Positions 53,983-62,499 of a stretch of 64,000 bases of DNA are shown here, one piece after another; the first letter of the stretch is position 1, and every line of letters starts with the position of its first letter. Made by a program: the position numbers and the translations under genes. Source of the stretch: Spirochaetia bacterium (GTDB taxonomy: Bacteria > Spirochaetota > Spirochaetia > Treponematales > Rectinemataceae). A model generated the notes under the pieces. It ran no database searches. It was not told the DNA's origin and saw only the letters and a list, made by a program, of their open reading frames with translations. The stretch is from the NCBI GenBank assembly GCA_029975555.1, contig JARKOY010000079.1, positions 124,001-188,000 on the forward strand, written 5' to 3'.

Positions 53983-54982
53983 GAAGCTGCTCCTCGGATC
54001 GAGCCCCCACACATTCTCCCCTGTGGATACGCCGCGCATCATGCTTTCGGTCGTCATTGCGCTCGTGCCTGCCACGGCGTATGGGATATACCTGTATGGG
54101 CTGTCTGCACTTGGCGTCGTCGTCACCTCGATTGTGGCGGCGGTGCTTTCGGAGTTCGTGTTTCGGAAGATCATCAAGGCGAGCACGACGGTAGGGGATT
54201 TCTCCGCGGTCGTGACTGGGCTTCTGCTCGCGCTGATTCTGCCGCCGTCCACTCCTCTTTGGATGGTCGCCCTCGGCGCGATCTTCGCAATTGTCGTGGC
54301 AAAGGAATTTTTCGGAGGCCTTGGGGCGAATCCGTTCAACCCCGCGCTCATAGGCCGGGCATTTCTGCTCATGAGCTTTCCTGCCGCGATCACCACCTGG
54401 ACCATGCCCAAGGGGCTGCCTCTTGCCGCAGATGCGGTGAGCGCCGCTACTCCGCTCAATCTGCTCAAACAGGGCAGTACGCTCGCCGATGTCGCGAACT
54501 ACTTCGGCGCCAGCGATGTAGGGACTTTTTACCGTCAGCTCTTCATGGGCTACCGCTCCGGGTGTATCGGCGAAAGTTCGATACTGTTGGTGTTCTTGGG
54601 CGGACTTTTCCTTTTGGGAATCGGGGTCATTCAGTGGATCGTGCCGGTTTCGGTGCTGGCCTCGACGTTCGTGTTTTCCTGGCTGCTCGGGATGGACCCC
54701 CTGCTCGGGCTTCTGACGGGCGGTATCGTGTTCGGCGCCTTCTTCATGGCGACCGATTACGCGACGAGGCCGATGACCGCCTATGGACAGGCGCTTTTCG
54801 GCATCGGCATCGGGCTGATCACCGTACTCATCCGAAAATATGGCGGATATCCCGAGGGTGTCACGTACGCGATCCTCATCATGAACACGCTGACGCCGTT
54901 CCTCAACAAGCTCCGTCCGAAAAAGTACGGCTTTGTTCCTCCTCCTAAGCCTGTAAAACCGTCCAAGGAGGTGGCCAAATGA
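53972..54982 (+). CDS. rnfD: Rnf electron transport complex subunit D
   Basis: The 336-residue membrane subunit has about nine to ten hydrophobic spans. Its covalent FMN threonine lies in ADAVSAATPLNLLKQG (about 155-161), where the usual SGAT reads SAAT. It overlaps rnfC by 11 nt. It belongs to the NqrB/RnfD family and forms part of the ion-translocation path. Confidence 0.94.
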   Translation: MSDKKLLLGSSPHTFSPVDTPRIMLSVVIALVPATAYGIYLYGLSALGVVVTSIVAAVLSEFVFRKIIKASTTVGDFSAVVTGLLLALILPPSTPLWMVALGAIFAIVVAKEFFGGLGANPFNPALIGRAFLLMSFPAAITTWTMPKGLPLAADAVSAATPLNLLKQGSTLADVANYFGASDVGTFYRQLFMGYRSGCIGESSILLVFLGGLFLLGIGVIQWIVPVSVLASTFVFSWLLGMDPLLGLLTGGIVFGAFFMATDYATRPMTAYGQALFGIGIGLITVLIRKYGGYPEGVTYAILIMNTLTPFLNKLRPKKYGFVPPPKPVKPSKEVAK

Positions 54983-55644
54983 AGAAAGACATGACCAAGC
55001 TCGGATTAACCCTCATGCTGTACGCGTCGCTTGCGTGCGCGAGCCTCGCCGTCGTCTATGCCTTCACTAAAGAAAGCATCGACAAGCAGAGCGAGCTGCA
55101 GCTCCAGGCCTCGTTGAAAGAGCTTTTTCCGGAGGCCACCGTGTTTGACCCGATTCAGGACCTTTCGAGCCCGGACCCGAACATCAAGTTCGAATCAGCA
55201 TACGAGGTGAAAAGCGATAAGGCGGCGCTCGGATTGGCGGTGAAGGCGACGGGACCAAGCTACGGCGGAAATGCCACGCTCCTTGTCGGCATCGGGCTGA
55301 ACCGCAGCGTGGCGGGCGTCAGGGTGATGGCGCTGAACGATACGCCGGGACTCGGCATGAACGCGTCGAACCCGACCTATTATGTGGATAAGACGAAAAA
55401 GGTGACGTTCCTGGGCCAGTTCGCGGGCAAGTTTCTGACCGATCCTTTTGAGGTGAAGAAAGATGTCGTGGCGATAACTGCCGCCACGATTTCCTCGCGG
55501 TCGCTCACCAATATCATCAAGGCTGTCGGCAACGCGGCGGTCGCCTACATGGACCAGAAGGCGGTGACGGCTCCGACCGAGAGCGGTCCTTCGGCCGAGG
55601 CCGGCGCGAACACAGGTGCTCAGCCGCAGGCGGGAGGCAAATGA
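54979..55644 (+). CDS. rnfG: Rnf electron transport complex subunit G
   Basis: The 221-residue subunit has one N-terminal membrane anchor (about 11-27) and an FMN_bind domain with NDTPGLGMNASNP. The flavinylation site is VVAITAATISSRSL (about 170-183). Compared with the common D-x-x-(S/T)-G-A-T pattern, both the Asp and the Gly are changed, but the acceptor Thr stays. The periplasmic FMN should be added by ApbE. The tail (about 200-221) is Ala/Gly/Gln-rich. It overlaps rnfD by 4 nt. Confidence 0.92.
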   Translation: MKKDMTKLGLTLMLYASLACASLAVVYAFTKESIDKQSELQLQASLKELFPEATVFDPIQDLSSPDPNIKFESAYEVKSDKAALGLAVKATGPSYGGNATLLVGIGLNRSVAGVRVMALNDTPGLGMNASNPTYYVDKTKKVTFLGQFAGKFLTDPFEVKKDVVAITAATISSRSLTNIIKAVGNAAVAYMDQKAVTAPTESGPSAEAGANTGAQPQAGGK

Positions 55645-56288
55645 GTATGAAAAAACTCTATTCTATTTTTAAGCAGGGCATCATCTTTGAGAACCCCTTG
55701 CTTATGCTGATGATTGGGCTTTGCTCCGCCATCGCCGTCACGTCGAACGTATCGAACGGCATCGGCATGGGGCTGGCCATGACGTTCGTGCTTTTGTTCT
55801 CTGAGATCATCATTTCCTTGTTCCGCAAGCTTATTCCATCGATGATCCGCATCCCGATATTCATCATCGTCATTGCGGCCTTTACGACGATCGTCGACCT
55901 CGTTATGAAGGCCTACTTTCCCGACCTCTCGAAGAGCATGGGTGTCTTTATCCCGCTCATCGTCGTCAACTGCATCATCATGGGGCGCGTCGAGGCTTTT
56001 GCTTCAAAACAGAACCTGCCGTCGGTGATCGCCGATGCGCTCGGCATGGGGCTTGGATATACATGGGTCCTGATCGGGCTGGCCGCGGTGCGAGAGCTGC
56101 TGGGAAATGGAACGCTGGCTGGCATCCAGATCATGCCGGCATCCTACCAGCCGATTCTGTTCTTCATACTGCCGCCGGGAGGCTTCTTCGTGTTCAGCCT
56201 GTTCATATCCTTCAATCTCTGGCTTAAAAAGAGAATGGAAGTTTCGGCGCGGAACAAGGAGCTTGCCGCGAAGAAGGAGGCTGCATAA
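55641..56288 (+). CDS. rnfE: Rnf electron transport complex subunit E
   Basis: The 215-residue membrane protein has six hydrophobic spans. Signature blocks are FENPLLMLMIGLCSAIAV, IPLIVVNCIIMGRVEAFAS with the buried Cys, and ADALGMGLGYTW. It pairs with RnfA as an inverted-topology partner around a membrane [2Fe-2S] cluster. It overlaps rnfG by 4 nt. A charged Lys/Glu tail ends the protein. Confidence 0.95.
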   Translation: MSMKKLYSIFKQGIIFENPLLMLMIGLCSAIAVTSNVSNGIGMGLAMTFVLLFSEIIISLFRKLIPSMIRIPIFIIVIAAFTTIVDLVMKAYFPDLSKSMGVFIPLIVVNCIIMGRVEAFASKQNLPSVIADALGMGLGYTWVLIGLAAVRELLGNGTLAGIQIMPASYQPILFFILPPGGFFVFSLFISFNLWLKKRMEVSARNKELAAKKEAA

Positions 56289-56863
56289 TGGACCTTGGCA
56301 AGATTTTTCTACTTGCGCTGCTCGTAAACAATATTGTCGTCATGCGTTTTATTGCCCTGTGCTCATATATCGGTATGACGAGCGATCTTGGACAGTCGCT
56401 GGGAATGGGCTACGCCGTCACCTTCGTGACGGTGCTTGCGACGGCGGCGACATGGCCGATCTACCATTACGTTTTGGTGCCGCTCAACCTCACGTTCCTT
56501 CAAATTCTCATCTTCATCCTCGTCATCGCGAGCCTGGTGCAGCTTGTGGAGTTTTACCTCAAGAAGAATGTTCCGGGCCTGTACACGGCCATGGGTATCT
56601 ATCTGCCGCTCATCACGACAAACTGCGCGATCCTGGCGGTCACCTTCGAAAACATCTCTTTTAAATACAACTTCATTCAGTCGATCGCATATTCGGTGGG
56701 CGTATCGCTGGGCTACCTCCTTGCGATGGTATTGCTCGCGGGGATTAGAGAGCGCATCAAGACAAGCCCGGTGCCGAAGTTCCTCCAAGGCACGCCGATT
56801 CTGTTTATGGCCACGGCGCTGATCGGCGTCGCGTTTATGGGCTTTGCGGGACTGGTGAAATAA
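56288..56863 (+). CDS. rnfA: Rnf electron transport complex subunit A
   Basis: The 191-residue six-span subunit has NNIVVMRFIALCSYIGMT (Cys near 27), VIASLVQLVEF, YLPLITTNCAILAVT with the second Cys (near 113) and FMGFAGLVK at the end. The ATG overlaps the rnfE stop by 1 nt (AATG). Confidence 0.96.
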   Translation: MDLGKIFLLALLVNNIVVMRFIALCSYIGMTSDLGQSLGMGYAVTFVTVLATAATWPIYHYVLVPLNLTFLQILIFILVIASLVQLVEFYLKKNVPGLYTAMGIYLPLITTNCAILAVTFENISFKYNFIQSIAYSVGVSLGYLLAMVLLAGIRERIKTSPVPKFLQGTPILFMATALIGVAFMGFAGLVK

Positions 56864-56874
56864 AGGATACCGAG

Positions 56875-57732
56875 ATGGTGGCAACAATTCTTTTGACGAT
56901 TGGATTTTCGGCGGTTCTCGCCTTTCTTATTGGGGTTGCGCTGGCGTTCTTCAACCAGAAATTTAAGGTTGAGAGGGATCCCAAAATCGACGAGGTGAGG
57001 GGAGCGCTTCCTGGCGCGAATTGCGGCGCCTGCGGCTTCCCCGGCTGCGATGGATATGCGGAGGCCGTAGCGACGGGACGAGCCCCGACGAGCAAATGTT
57101 CTGTGGGCGGCTCCGCCACAGCGGAAACCCTGGCGAAGATCATGGGCATCGAGGGGGGAATCCCGGAAGACAAGGTCGCCGTGCTGCTCTGCCAGGGTGC
57201 GATCGACAAGACTGTCGCCAAGGGCACGTACAACGGCATCCCGACCTGTCGCGCCGCAAAACTTTCTACCGGCAGCGTGAAGACATGCTCTTGGTCCTGC
57301 CAGGGCTTCGGCGACTGCACGAACGTCTGCAAATTCGACGCGCTGGCGATGGGAGAGGACGGATTGCCGCACGTCAATTACGAGAACTGTACGGGATGCG
57401 GCCTCTGCGTCGAAGAGTGTCCGCAGAAAATATTGACGCTCGTGCCCCGCAGCCGTGTGGGTTCGATCGTGCTTTGCTCGAACCGAAGCACCGTGAAGGC
57501 GAACGTCATCAAGACATGCAAGGTCGGCTGCATCAAGTGCGAGCTCTGCGTGAAATCCTGCCCGGAGGGGGCGATCACGATGGTGAACGGCATCCCTGTG
57601 ACGGACTATGCGAAGTGCACGTCCTGCGGCATCTGCGTGCAGAAATGCCCCACAAAGTGCTACAAGATGCTTGAGATTGACGTCTTCGGCGCGAAGAAGG
57701 AAGTGCCGGTGATGCAGGAGGCGCAAGCCTGA
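56875..57732 (+). CDS. rnfB: Rnf electron transport complex subunit B
   Basis: The 285-residue ferredoxin-type subunit has an N-terminal membrane helix (about 3-24) and the Fe-S domain ANCGACGFPGCDGYAEAV (about 47-63). Several CxxCxxCxxxC groups follow (CSWSCQGFGDC, CTGCGLCVEECP, CKVGCIKCELCVKSCP, CTSCGICVQKCP), giving polyferredoxin character. It receives electrons from ferredoxin and passes them to RnfA/E/D/G. It is the last gene of the operon, followed by two hairpins. Confidence 0.95.
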   Translation: MVATILLTIGFSAVLAFLIGVALAFFNQKFKVERDPKIDEVRGALPGANCGACGFPGCDGYAEAVATGRAPTSKCSVGGSATAETLAKIMGIEGGIPEDKVAVLLCQGAIDKTVAKGTYNGIPTCRAAKLSTGSVKTCSWSCQGFGDCTNVCKFDALAMGEDGLPHVNYENCTGCGLCVEECPQKILTLVPRSRVGSIVLCSNRSTVKANVIKTCKVGCIKCELCVKSCPEGAITMVNGIPVTDYAKCTSCGICVQKCPTKCYKMLEIDVFGAKKEVPVMQEAQA

Positions 57733-57737
57733 CGCGT

Positions 57738-57770
57738 AAGGGGGGCAGAGCTCAAGAGCTCTGCCCCCTT
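57738..57770 (+). terminator. hairpin after rnfB
   Basis: GGGGGGCAGAGCTC, AA, GAGCTCTGCCCCC, then TT only. A long perfect stem with a weak T-tract. Confidence 0.65.
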
Positions 57771-57801
57771 GCGTGCCGTATCCTTGCTCGTGTGACATAG
57801 C

Positions 57802-57844
57802 GAGGGCTGTCGAGGAACAGGATTCCTACGACAGCCCTCTTTTT
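57802..57844 (+). terminator. second terminator after rnfB
   Basis: GAGGGCTGTCG with CGACAGCCCTC, an inner AGGAA/TTCCT continuation, and a T-run. Confidence 0.85.
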
Positions 57845-57911
57845 GTAGACTCCATCAGAGAAGAGCCTGGTGAATCGGATCATTAAAAATTAAAAAATAT
57901 AACAATTTCGA

Positions 57912-57940
57912 TTGACATATCGTTACTTATATGGTCTAAT
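57912..57940 (+). promoter_or_regulatory. strong sigma-70-type promoter of the lipoprotein reductase gene
   Basis: TTGACA (-35), 17-bp spacer, TCTAAT (-10), in AT-rich DNA, 75 bp before the start codon. Confidence 0.75.
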
Positions 57941-58014
57941 ATTTATAGATAATTATTTATCATTATATACAACGCTGCGATGTCGATCATCCGCAGCGGA
58001 CGAGGAGGATCCAA

Positions 58015-59958
58015 TTGAACAAGCGGAGGTTGATTGCACTTCTGCCCATGCTGGCGGTAATGGCCATGGTGCCGTTTTCGTGCCAGCATTTCGAAAAATC
58101 GTCTAAGGTGGAGACTTCTACCGCCAGCGTTATCACCCCAATGAAACCCGGTGTATACCGCGAAACAGTGAAAGGGATGCACGATGGGCTCGTCATCGAA
58201 GTAACGCTTTCAGAGAAAAAAATTGAAAAGATTGTCGTGGTTGAGAACCATGACACGCCAGGAATTTCCGCTGGTGCGATCGAAGCCGTGCCTGATGCTA
58301 TCGTTGCCCAACAGAGTCTTTCTGTGGACATCGTGTCAGGAGCAACGATGACCAGCCGCGGTATTCTCGAGGCGGTCGCTCAGGCGATCACCGCTGCCGG
58401 CGGCAAGGTCGAAGAGTTTAAGAAAGCGAAAGCCGTCAGCACTGAGGTATCGACGACTTCGGGGGCGACGGAGGCGGCTGCGGAAAAGCGTCTTCCTGCC
58501 GCATGGGACGAGGAATATGACGTCGTCGTGGTTGGCGGGGGCTTCGCTGGTCTCGCCGCGGCGCACAGTGCGGCGACCCATGGGGCTAAGACGGTTCTTG
58601 TCGAAAAAATGCCTTTTGTAGGAGGAAACTCCCAGATCAACGGCGGTGTCTACGCAGCGTATACCAGCAAGCTCGCCGCTGGGCTTCAGAAAAAATTTAA
58701 CCTTGTCCCCGATACCGCCGAGGCCCATATTGCCGATACGATGAAGGGCGGCGACTACATGAGCGACATTAAGCTCGTGAAGAATATGGTATATGGGGCC
58801 CCCTTCTACCTCGACATGCTGCTCGACAACGGGCTCAAGGTCCGGGAGAGCCTGACCCGTCCAGGAGGGCACTATGGCTATCGCACCTACACCACGATCA
58901 ACGGACAGGGAAGCGACATCGTAGAAGTCCAAAAAAAGATGTGCAAAGCTGCGGGCGTGGAGACGCTTGTCAACACCAAGATGGTCAAAATATATCGCGA
59001 AGGCGAACTGAAGGGCAGGGTTGTAGGTATCGGCGTTGAGACCAAATCAGGCTATAAGACTATCAAGGCCAAAAAGGCGGTTATTCTCTGTACCGGCGGG
59101 TTTGCCGCCAATGTCGAGATGAGAAGCAAACAAGTTCCCACGCTCACTGCCGATCTTCCCACAACCAACCATGTCGGCGCCACGGGAGAAGGTATCATAA
59201 TAGCCCAGGAAATCGGTGCGAACACCATGCAGATGAGCTATATTCAGCTCTATCCTTTTGCCGATCCTAACAATGGCGTCCTCGACGCCTTCGCCGTCAT
59301 CCCCTTCAGCGGACCGTCCTCTGGTATCGTCTACGTCAACGAGTGGGGCAAACGCTATGTCAACGAAGGCGAGCGCAGGGATGTCTGCGCGAAGGCGGCC
59401 CAGGACACGAAGGGCTTTCCTACTTTCTCGATCTTCGGTGAGGAAATTTACCGCAAGGGAGGCTTTATTACCAAAGAGCAGTTGGAAGCCGGTATTAAAG
59501 CGGATCGCATCTTCGTCGCCGACAGTCTCGAACAGTTGGCGAAAGAAATCAACAAGCGGACCTACAAAGGGCATTCTGTGAACATGGACCCTGCGGCGCT
59601 TGCGGCGACAATCGCTCAGCACAATCAGTATGTCAGAGACCTAAAAGATCCTGATTTCGGGAAACGCATCGATAAAGGCGTCATGATGACGATCGAAAAA
59701 GGTCCTTATTACGCGATTCCCCAGTGGCCATCCGTGCACCACACCATGGGGGGCTTGACCATAACCGAAAAGACTGAGGTTCAGGACATCTATGGTAAAG
59801 TGATTCCTGGCCTCTTTGCAGCGGGGGAGGTGACAGGCGGCGTGCATGGTACGAATCGTCTGGGTTCCAACGCCGTATCTGACTGTGTATCCAATGGATA
59901 TATCGCCGGACAGATGGCGGCCACGGGAACTCTGCCTGACTTTATAAAAGGAAAATGA
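58015..59958 (+). CDS. lipoprotein flavin fumarate/urocanate reductase-like enzyme with covalent FMN domain
   Basis: The 647-residue protein starts at TTG with GAGGAGGA upstream. The signal ends at a lipobox (VPFSC, Cys22), so it is anchored by lipid on the outer face of a membrane. Residues about 45-125 are an FMN_bind domain with the perfect ApbE site DIVSGATMTSRG. The FAD_binding_2 part begins DVVVVGGGFAGLAAAHS (about 165) and holds HHTMGGLTITEKTE (about 575), GLFAAGEVTGGVHG and TNRLGSNAVSDC. Relatives reduce fumarate, urocanate, acrylate or other enoates at the cell surface. The substrate cannot be told. It stands alone with its own promoter and terminator. Confidence 0.93.
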   Translation: MNKRRLIALLPMLAVMAMVPFSCQHFEKSSKVETSTASVITPMKPGVYRETVKGMHDGLVIEVTLSEKKIEKIVVVENHDTPGISAGAIEAVPDAIVAQQSLSVDIVSGATMTSRGILEAVAQAITAAGGKVEEFKKAKAVSTEVSTTSGATEAAAEKRLPAAWDEEYDVVVVGGGFAGLAAAHSAATHGAKTVLVEKMPFVGGNSQINGGVYAAYTSKLAAGLQKKFNLVPDTAEAHIADTMKGGDYMSDIKLVKNMVYGAPFYLDMLLDNGLKVRESLTRPGGHYGYRTYTTINGQGSDIVEVQKKMCKAAGVETLVNTKMVKIYREGELKGRVVGIGVETKSGYKTIKAKKAVILCTGGFAANVEMRSKQVPTLTADLPTTNHVGATGEGIIIAQEIGANTMQMSYIQLYPFADPNNGVLDAFAVIPFSGPSSGIVYVNEWGKRYVNEGERRDVCAKAAQDTKGFPTFSIFGEEIYRKGGFITKEQLEAGIKADRIFVADSLEQLAKEINKRTYKGHSVNMDPAALAATIAQHNQYVRDLKDPDFGKRIDKGVMMTIEKGPYYAIPQWPSVHHTMGGLTITEKTEVQDIYGKVIPGLFAAGEVTGGVHGTNRLGSNAVSDCVSNGYIAGQMAATGTLPDFIKGK

Positions 59959-59980
59959 CGAGAAGATAAAGGGGAGAAAA

Positions 59981-60013
59981 AGGGGCCGCTCAGAAAGATG
60001 GGCGGCCCTTTTT
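59981..60013. terminator. bidirectional terminator
   Basis: GGGCCGC (59983) and GCGGCCC (60002) with A-rich sequence before and T-rich after. It serves the reductase gene and the convergent NlpC/P60 gene. Confidence 0.8.
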
Positions 60014-60017
60014 ATTT

Positions 60018-61103
60018 TCAATAGTTCACCGTGCGCAGGCGAAGGCCGATCGAAAAGTTCAAGCAGGCGCGCAGATCCGTTTCCTGCGCCTCGGTCTGGC
60101 CAGGCTGCGGCACGTAGTAATCGTACCTGAGCTCAAAGTAGGTCCCGAAGCGCTGTGCCCCGGAAGAGAAGAAGAGGGGAGACCATCGGAGGCCTGCCGT
60201 GGCGAGAAAGAAATCTCCCGGCGAGTAGATGCGGCCGTCCAAACGAGGGGAGCCAAAAGTGAAGGCAGGGCCGGCGAAGACCGAGAAACCGGAGATTTGA
60301 CCGATGCTGAGCTCGATGGGTACTCTTACGACGCCGAGCGCACGATCCCAGTCCGCACCGGCGCGCAGCCCTGCAGAAAAGTTCTTCGAAATGGGAAGCG
60401 AGACCTCAGTCCAGCCCGAAAGGCCGCGCACGAGGGCTAAAAGACCTCCTTGCAGTGGTTCGAGCTGTGCAAAACTGACGCCGCCACCACAGTCGATGGC
60501 AAACCCCGAAAGCGCCGAGGCGGGGAGGGCGCGTCCAGCGAACAAAAATCGCTGCCTCCATCCTGGCTCACTGAGGGAACTCTGAATGACGCCGGTCTGC
60601 GGCCCAGTGCTTGCGGCGTGGATGAAGAGCTGGTCTCCGAGATAGATGCCGACGTGATCGGCCCTGGTAAGACTGGCGGCCGTTTGAGACGCGACGGTTT
60701 TTGCTTGCCCCGAAGAAGGGACCGCCTTAGCGTCGAGATCAAAGAAGACAAAGTCTCCTGGCTCGAGTTCATGGACAGGAATGACGAGGACCCATGTGGC
60801 AAGCTTGTCGACCGTGCGGGGAATCTTTATTCCTGTAGCCTGGAGATACGAGACATAGACCAGCCCCGAACAGTCGATGCCGGACTTTGAGGTTCCACCG
60901 AATCGGTAGGGTGTTCCTAGATACGACTCGGCGGCAGAGAGAACAGCGTGGCGCGCACTGGAGGGGGCAAGCCCGAGGAGGGGCGGCGCGGAGACGATGC
61001 CCGCCACGGTCCGAAGGGGCATAGTCAGAAAGACCAGCAGAGCACCCACAAACCATACAGCGATGTGGTGCCGAACGTTCCCGGGCCATCCGCCCGTTTT
61101 CAT
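60018..61103 (-). CDS. NlpC/P60 peptidase with barrel-like C-terminal half
   Basis: The 361-residue protein starts at MKTGGWPG, with GGAGG 8 bases before. A signal or anchor helix is at about 13-33. The NlpC/P60 cysteine peptidase domain (about 52-185) has the catalytic Cys in GIDCSGLVYVSYL (about 79) and His in ADHVGIYLGD (about 148). The last about 170 residues alternate hydrophobic/polar strands (FSAGLRAGADWDRAL, FSVFAGPAFTFGS, YFELRYDYYVP) and end FSIGLRLRTVNY, as in outer-membrane barrels. It probably cuts peptidoglycan cross-peptides while fixed in the outer membrane. Confidence 0.75.
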   Translation of the reverse strand: MKTGGWPGNVRHHIAVWFVGALLVFLTMPLRTVAGIVSAPPLLGLAPSSARHAVLSAAESYLGTPYRFGGTSKSGIDCSGLVYVSYLQATGIKIPRTVDKLATWVLVIPVHELEPGDFVFFDLDAKAVPSSGQAKTVASQTAASLTRADHVGIYLGDQLFIHAASTGPQTGVIQSSLSEPGWRQRFLFAGRALPASALSGFAIDCGGGVSFAQLEPLQGGLLALVRGLSGWTEVSLPISKNFSAGLRAGADWDRALGVVRVPIELSIGQISGFSVFAGPAFTFGSPRLDGRIYSPGDFFLATAGLRWSPLFFSSGAQRFGTYFELRYDYYVPQPGQTEAQETDLRACLNFSIGLRLRTVNY

Positions 61104-61182
61104 GCGAGGATCCTCCACATCAAAATTATCGGAAAGTATTTGCAAAGACGTGAAATAATCTTTTTACGGCGGGCACAAGCGC

Positions 61183-61211
61183 TTGACCAAAAAAAGTCGC
61201 GTTATTACACT
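61183..61211 (+). promoter_or_regulatory. putative metK promoter
   Basis: TTGACC, 17 bp, TACACT. The predicted transcript would begin near 61218, directly before the hairpin leader. Confidence 0.55.
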
Positions 61212-61222
61212 TATATAGAAAG

Positions 61223-61284
61223 CCAGGGCAGCAGAAGTTTTCCAAGCGGCCTGGTCCCGCCGAGTTATCCGAATTGCGGGCGGG
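61223..61284 (+). other. structured leader of metK
   Basis: Two hairpins can form: CCAGG (61223) with CCTGG (61250), and CCCGCC (61256) with GGCGGG (61279), then TAAAAATT. It ends 30 bp before metK. It fits no SAM riboswitch consensus I know, and no T-run makes it a plain terminator. Translation or transcription control of metK is possible. Confidence 0.4.
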
Positions 61285-61314
61285 TAAAAATTCCAGCTAA
61301 AGAGGGATCGAACG

Positions 61315-62499
61315 ATGCAATCTCTTCTTCGTCCTTTTACATCCGAATCTGTGTCCGAAGGCCATCCCGACAAGATCTGCGACCAAATTTCCGACGCGGT
61401 GCTTGACGCCTGTCTCGCAAAAGACAAACACAGCCACGTCGCGTGCGAATGTTTCACCACGACGGGGATGGTCCTTGTTGGCGGCGAAATTACGACGAGG
61501 ACCTATGTCGACATTCAGGAAGTCGCGCGCTCGGTCGTGCGCGACATCGGGTATGACAATCCCGATTACGGGCTCGACTGGAAGTCGATGGCGGTGCTCA
61601 ACTCGATCCACAACCAGTCGCCGGACATCGCGCAGGGCGTCGAGGGCCGTGGCCTCAAAGAATATGCGGGGAAACAGGGCGCAGGCGACCAGGGCATGAT
61701 GTTCGGTTTTGCCTGCAACGAGACGCCCGAGCTCATGCCGACGCCCATCCTCCTCGCCCACAAAATCCTTCAGAGGGCTTCGGCGTTGCGCAAGGCAAAG
61801 GAAATCTCTTGGATGCGCCCCGACGGCAAGAGCCAAGTGACGGTCGAGTATGATGGATATAGGCCCATTCGGGTTTCCGCGGTCGTGCTGTCCCAGCAGC
61901 ACGAAGAGCACAACGGCAGTCACTATTTGACCTATGAAGAGATCAGGGACACGCTCATAGAGAAGGTCATCAGGCCCGTACTCGAACCGACGGGCCTTCT
62001 CGACGCTAGGACAAAGTATTTCATCAACCCGACGGGGCGCTTTGTGATCGGTGGCCCTGCGGGAGACACGGGGCTCACGGGGCGCAAGATCATCGTGGAC
62101 ACCTACGGCGGCATGGGGCGCCACGGCGGCGGGGCTTTTTCCGGCAAGGATCCCACGAAGGTCGACCGCTCTGCGGCGTACATGGCGCGCTACATCGCGA
62201 AGAACGTCGTGGCAGCGGGACTTGCAGACAGGTGTGAGCTCGAAGTGGCATACGCGATCGGCGTGCCAGAGCCGATTTCCGTCCTCGTCGACACCTTCGG
62301 CACGGAAAAGGCGGACAAAGCCGCGATCGAGCAGGCCATTCTGAAGGTCTTCGACTTGACCCCGCACGGGATTATCGAGACACTCCAGCTCAAGAACCCG
62401 ATATACCGGGCCACTGCAGCTTACGGACACTTCGGCCGCGACAATTTCGCGTGGGAAAAGACAGACAGAGTCGAGGCTCTCCGCAAGGCGATCCGTTAA
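61315..62499 (+). CDS. metK: S-adenosylmethionine synthetase
   Basis: The 394-residue enzyme makes SAM from methionine and [22 protein letters not shown] (about 12-30), [12 protein letters not shown] (about 121), [20 protein letters not shown] and [16 protein letters not shown] are visible, with all usual metal/ATP residues. AGAGGGATCG precedes the ATG. It supplies the methyl donor for HsdM among others. Its stop overlaps the convergent pmbA stop by 4 nt. Confidence 0.97.
   Translation: MQSLLRPFTSESVSEGHPDKICDQISDAVLDACLAKDKHSHVACECFTTTGMVLVGGEITTRTYVDIQEVARSVVRDIGYDNPDYGLDWKSMAVLNSIHNQSPDIAQGVEGRGLKEYAGKQGAGDQGMMFGFACNETPELMPTPILLAHKILQRASALRKAKEISWMRPDGKSQVTVEYDGYRPIRVSAVVLSQQHEEHNGSHYLTYEEIRDTLIEKVIRPVLEPTGLLDARTKYFINPTGRFVIGGPAGDTGLTGRKIIVDTYGGMGRHGGGAFSGKDPTKVDRSAAYMARYIAKNVVAAGLADRCELEVAYAIGVPEPISVLVDTFGTEKADKAAIEQAILKVFDLTPHGIIETLQLKNPIYRATAAYGHFGRDNFAWEKTDRVEALRKAIR

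Noticed and set aside
61223-61284. Known SAM riboswitch before metK
   Set aside because: Core sequences of the SAM riboswitch classes I know are not present; kept only as an unclassified structured leader.
61297-62430. Antisense frame of 377 codons opposite metK
   Set aside because: A shadow caused by codon bias; metK on the plus strand is certain.
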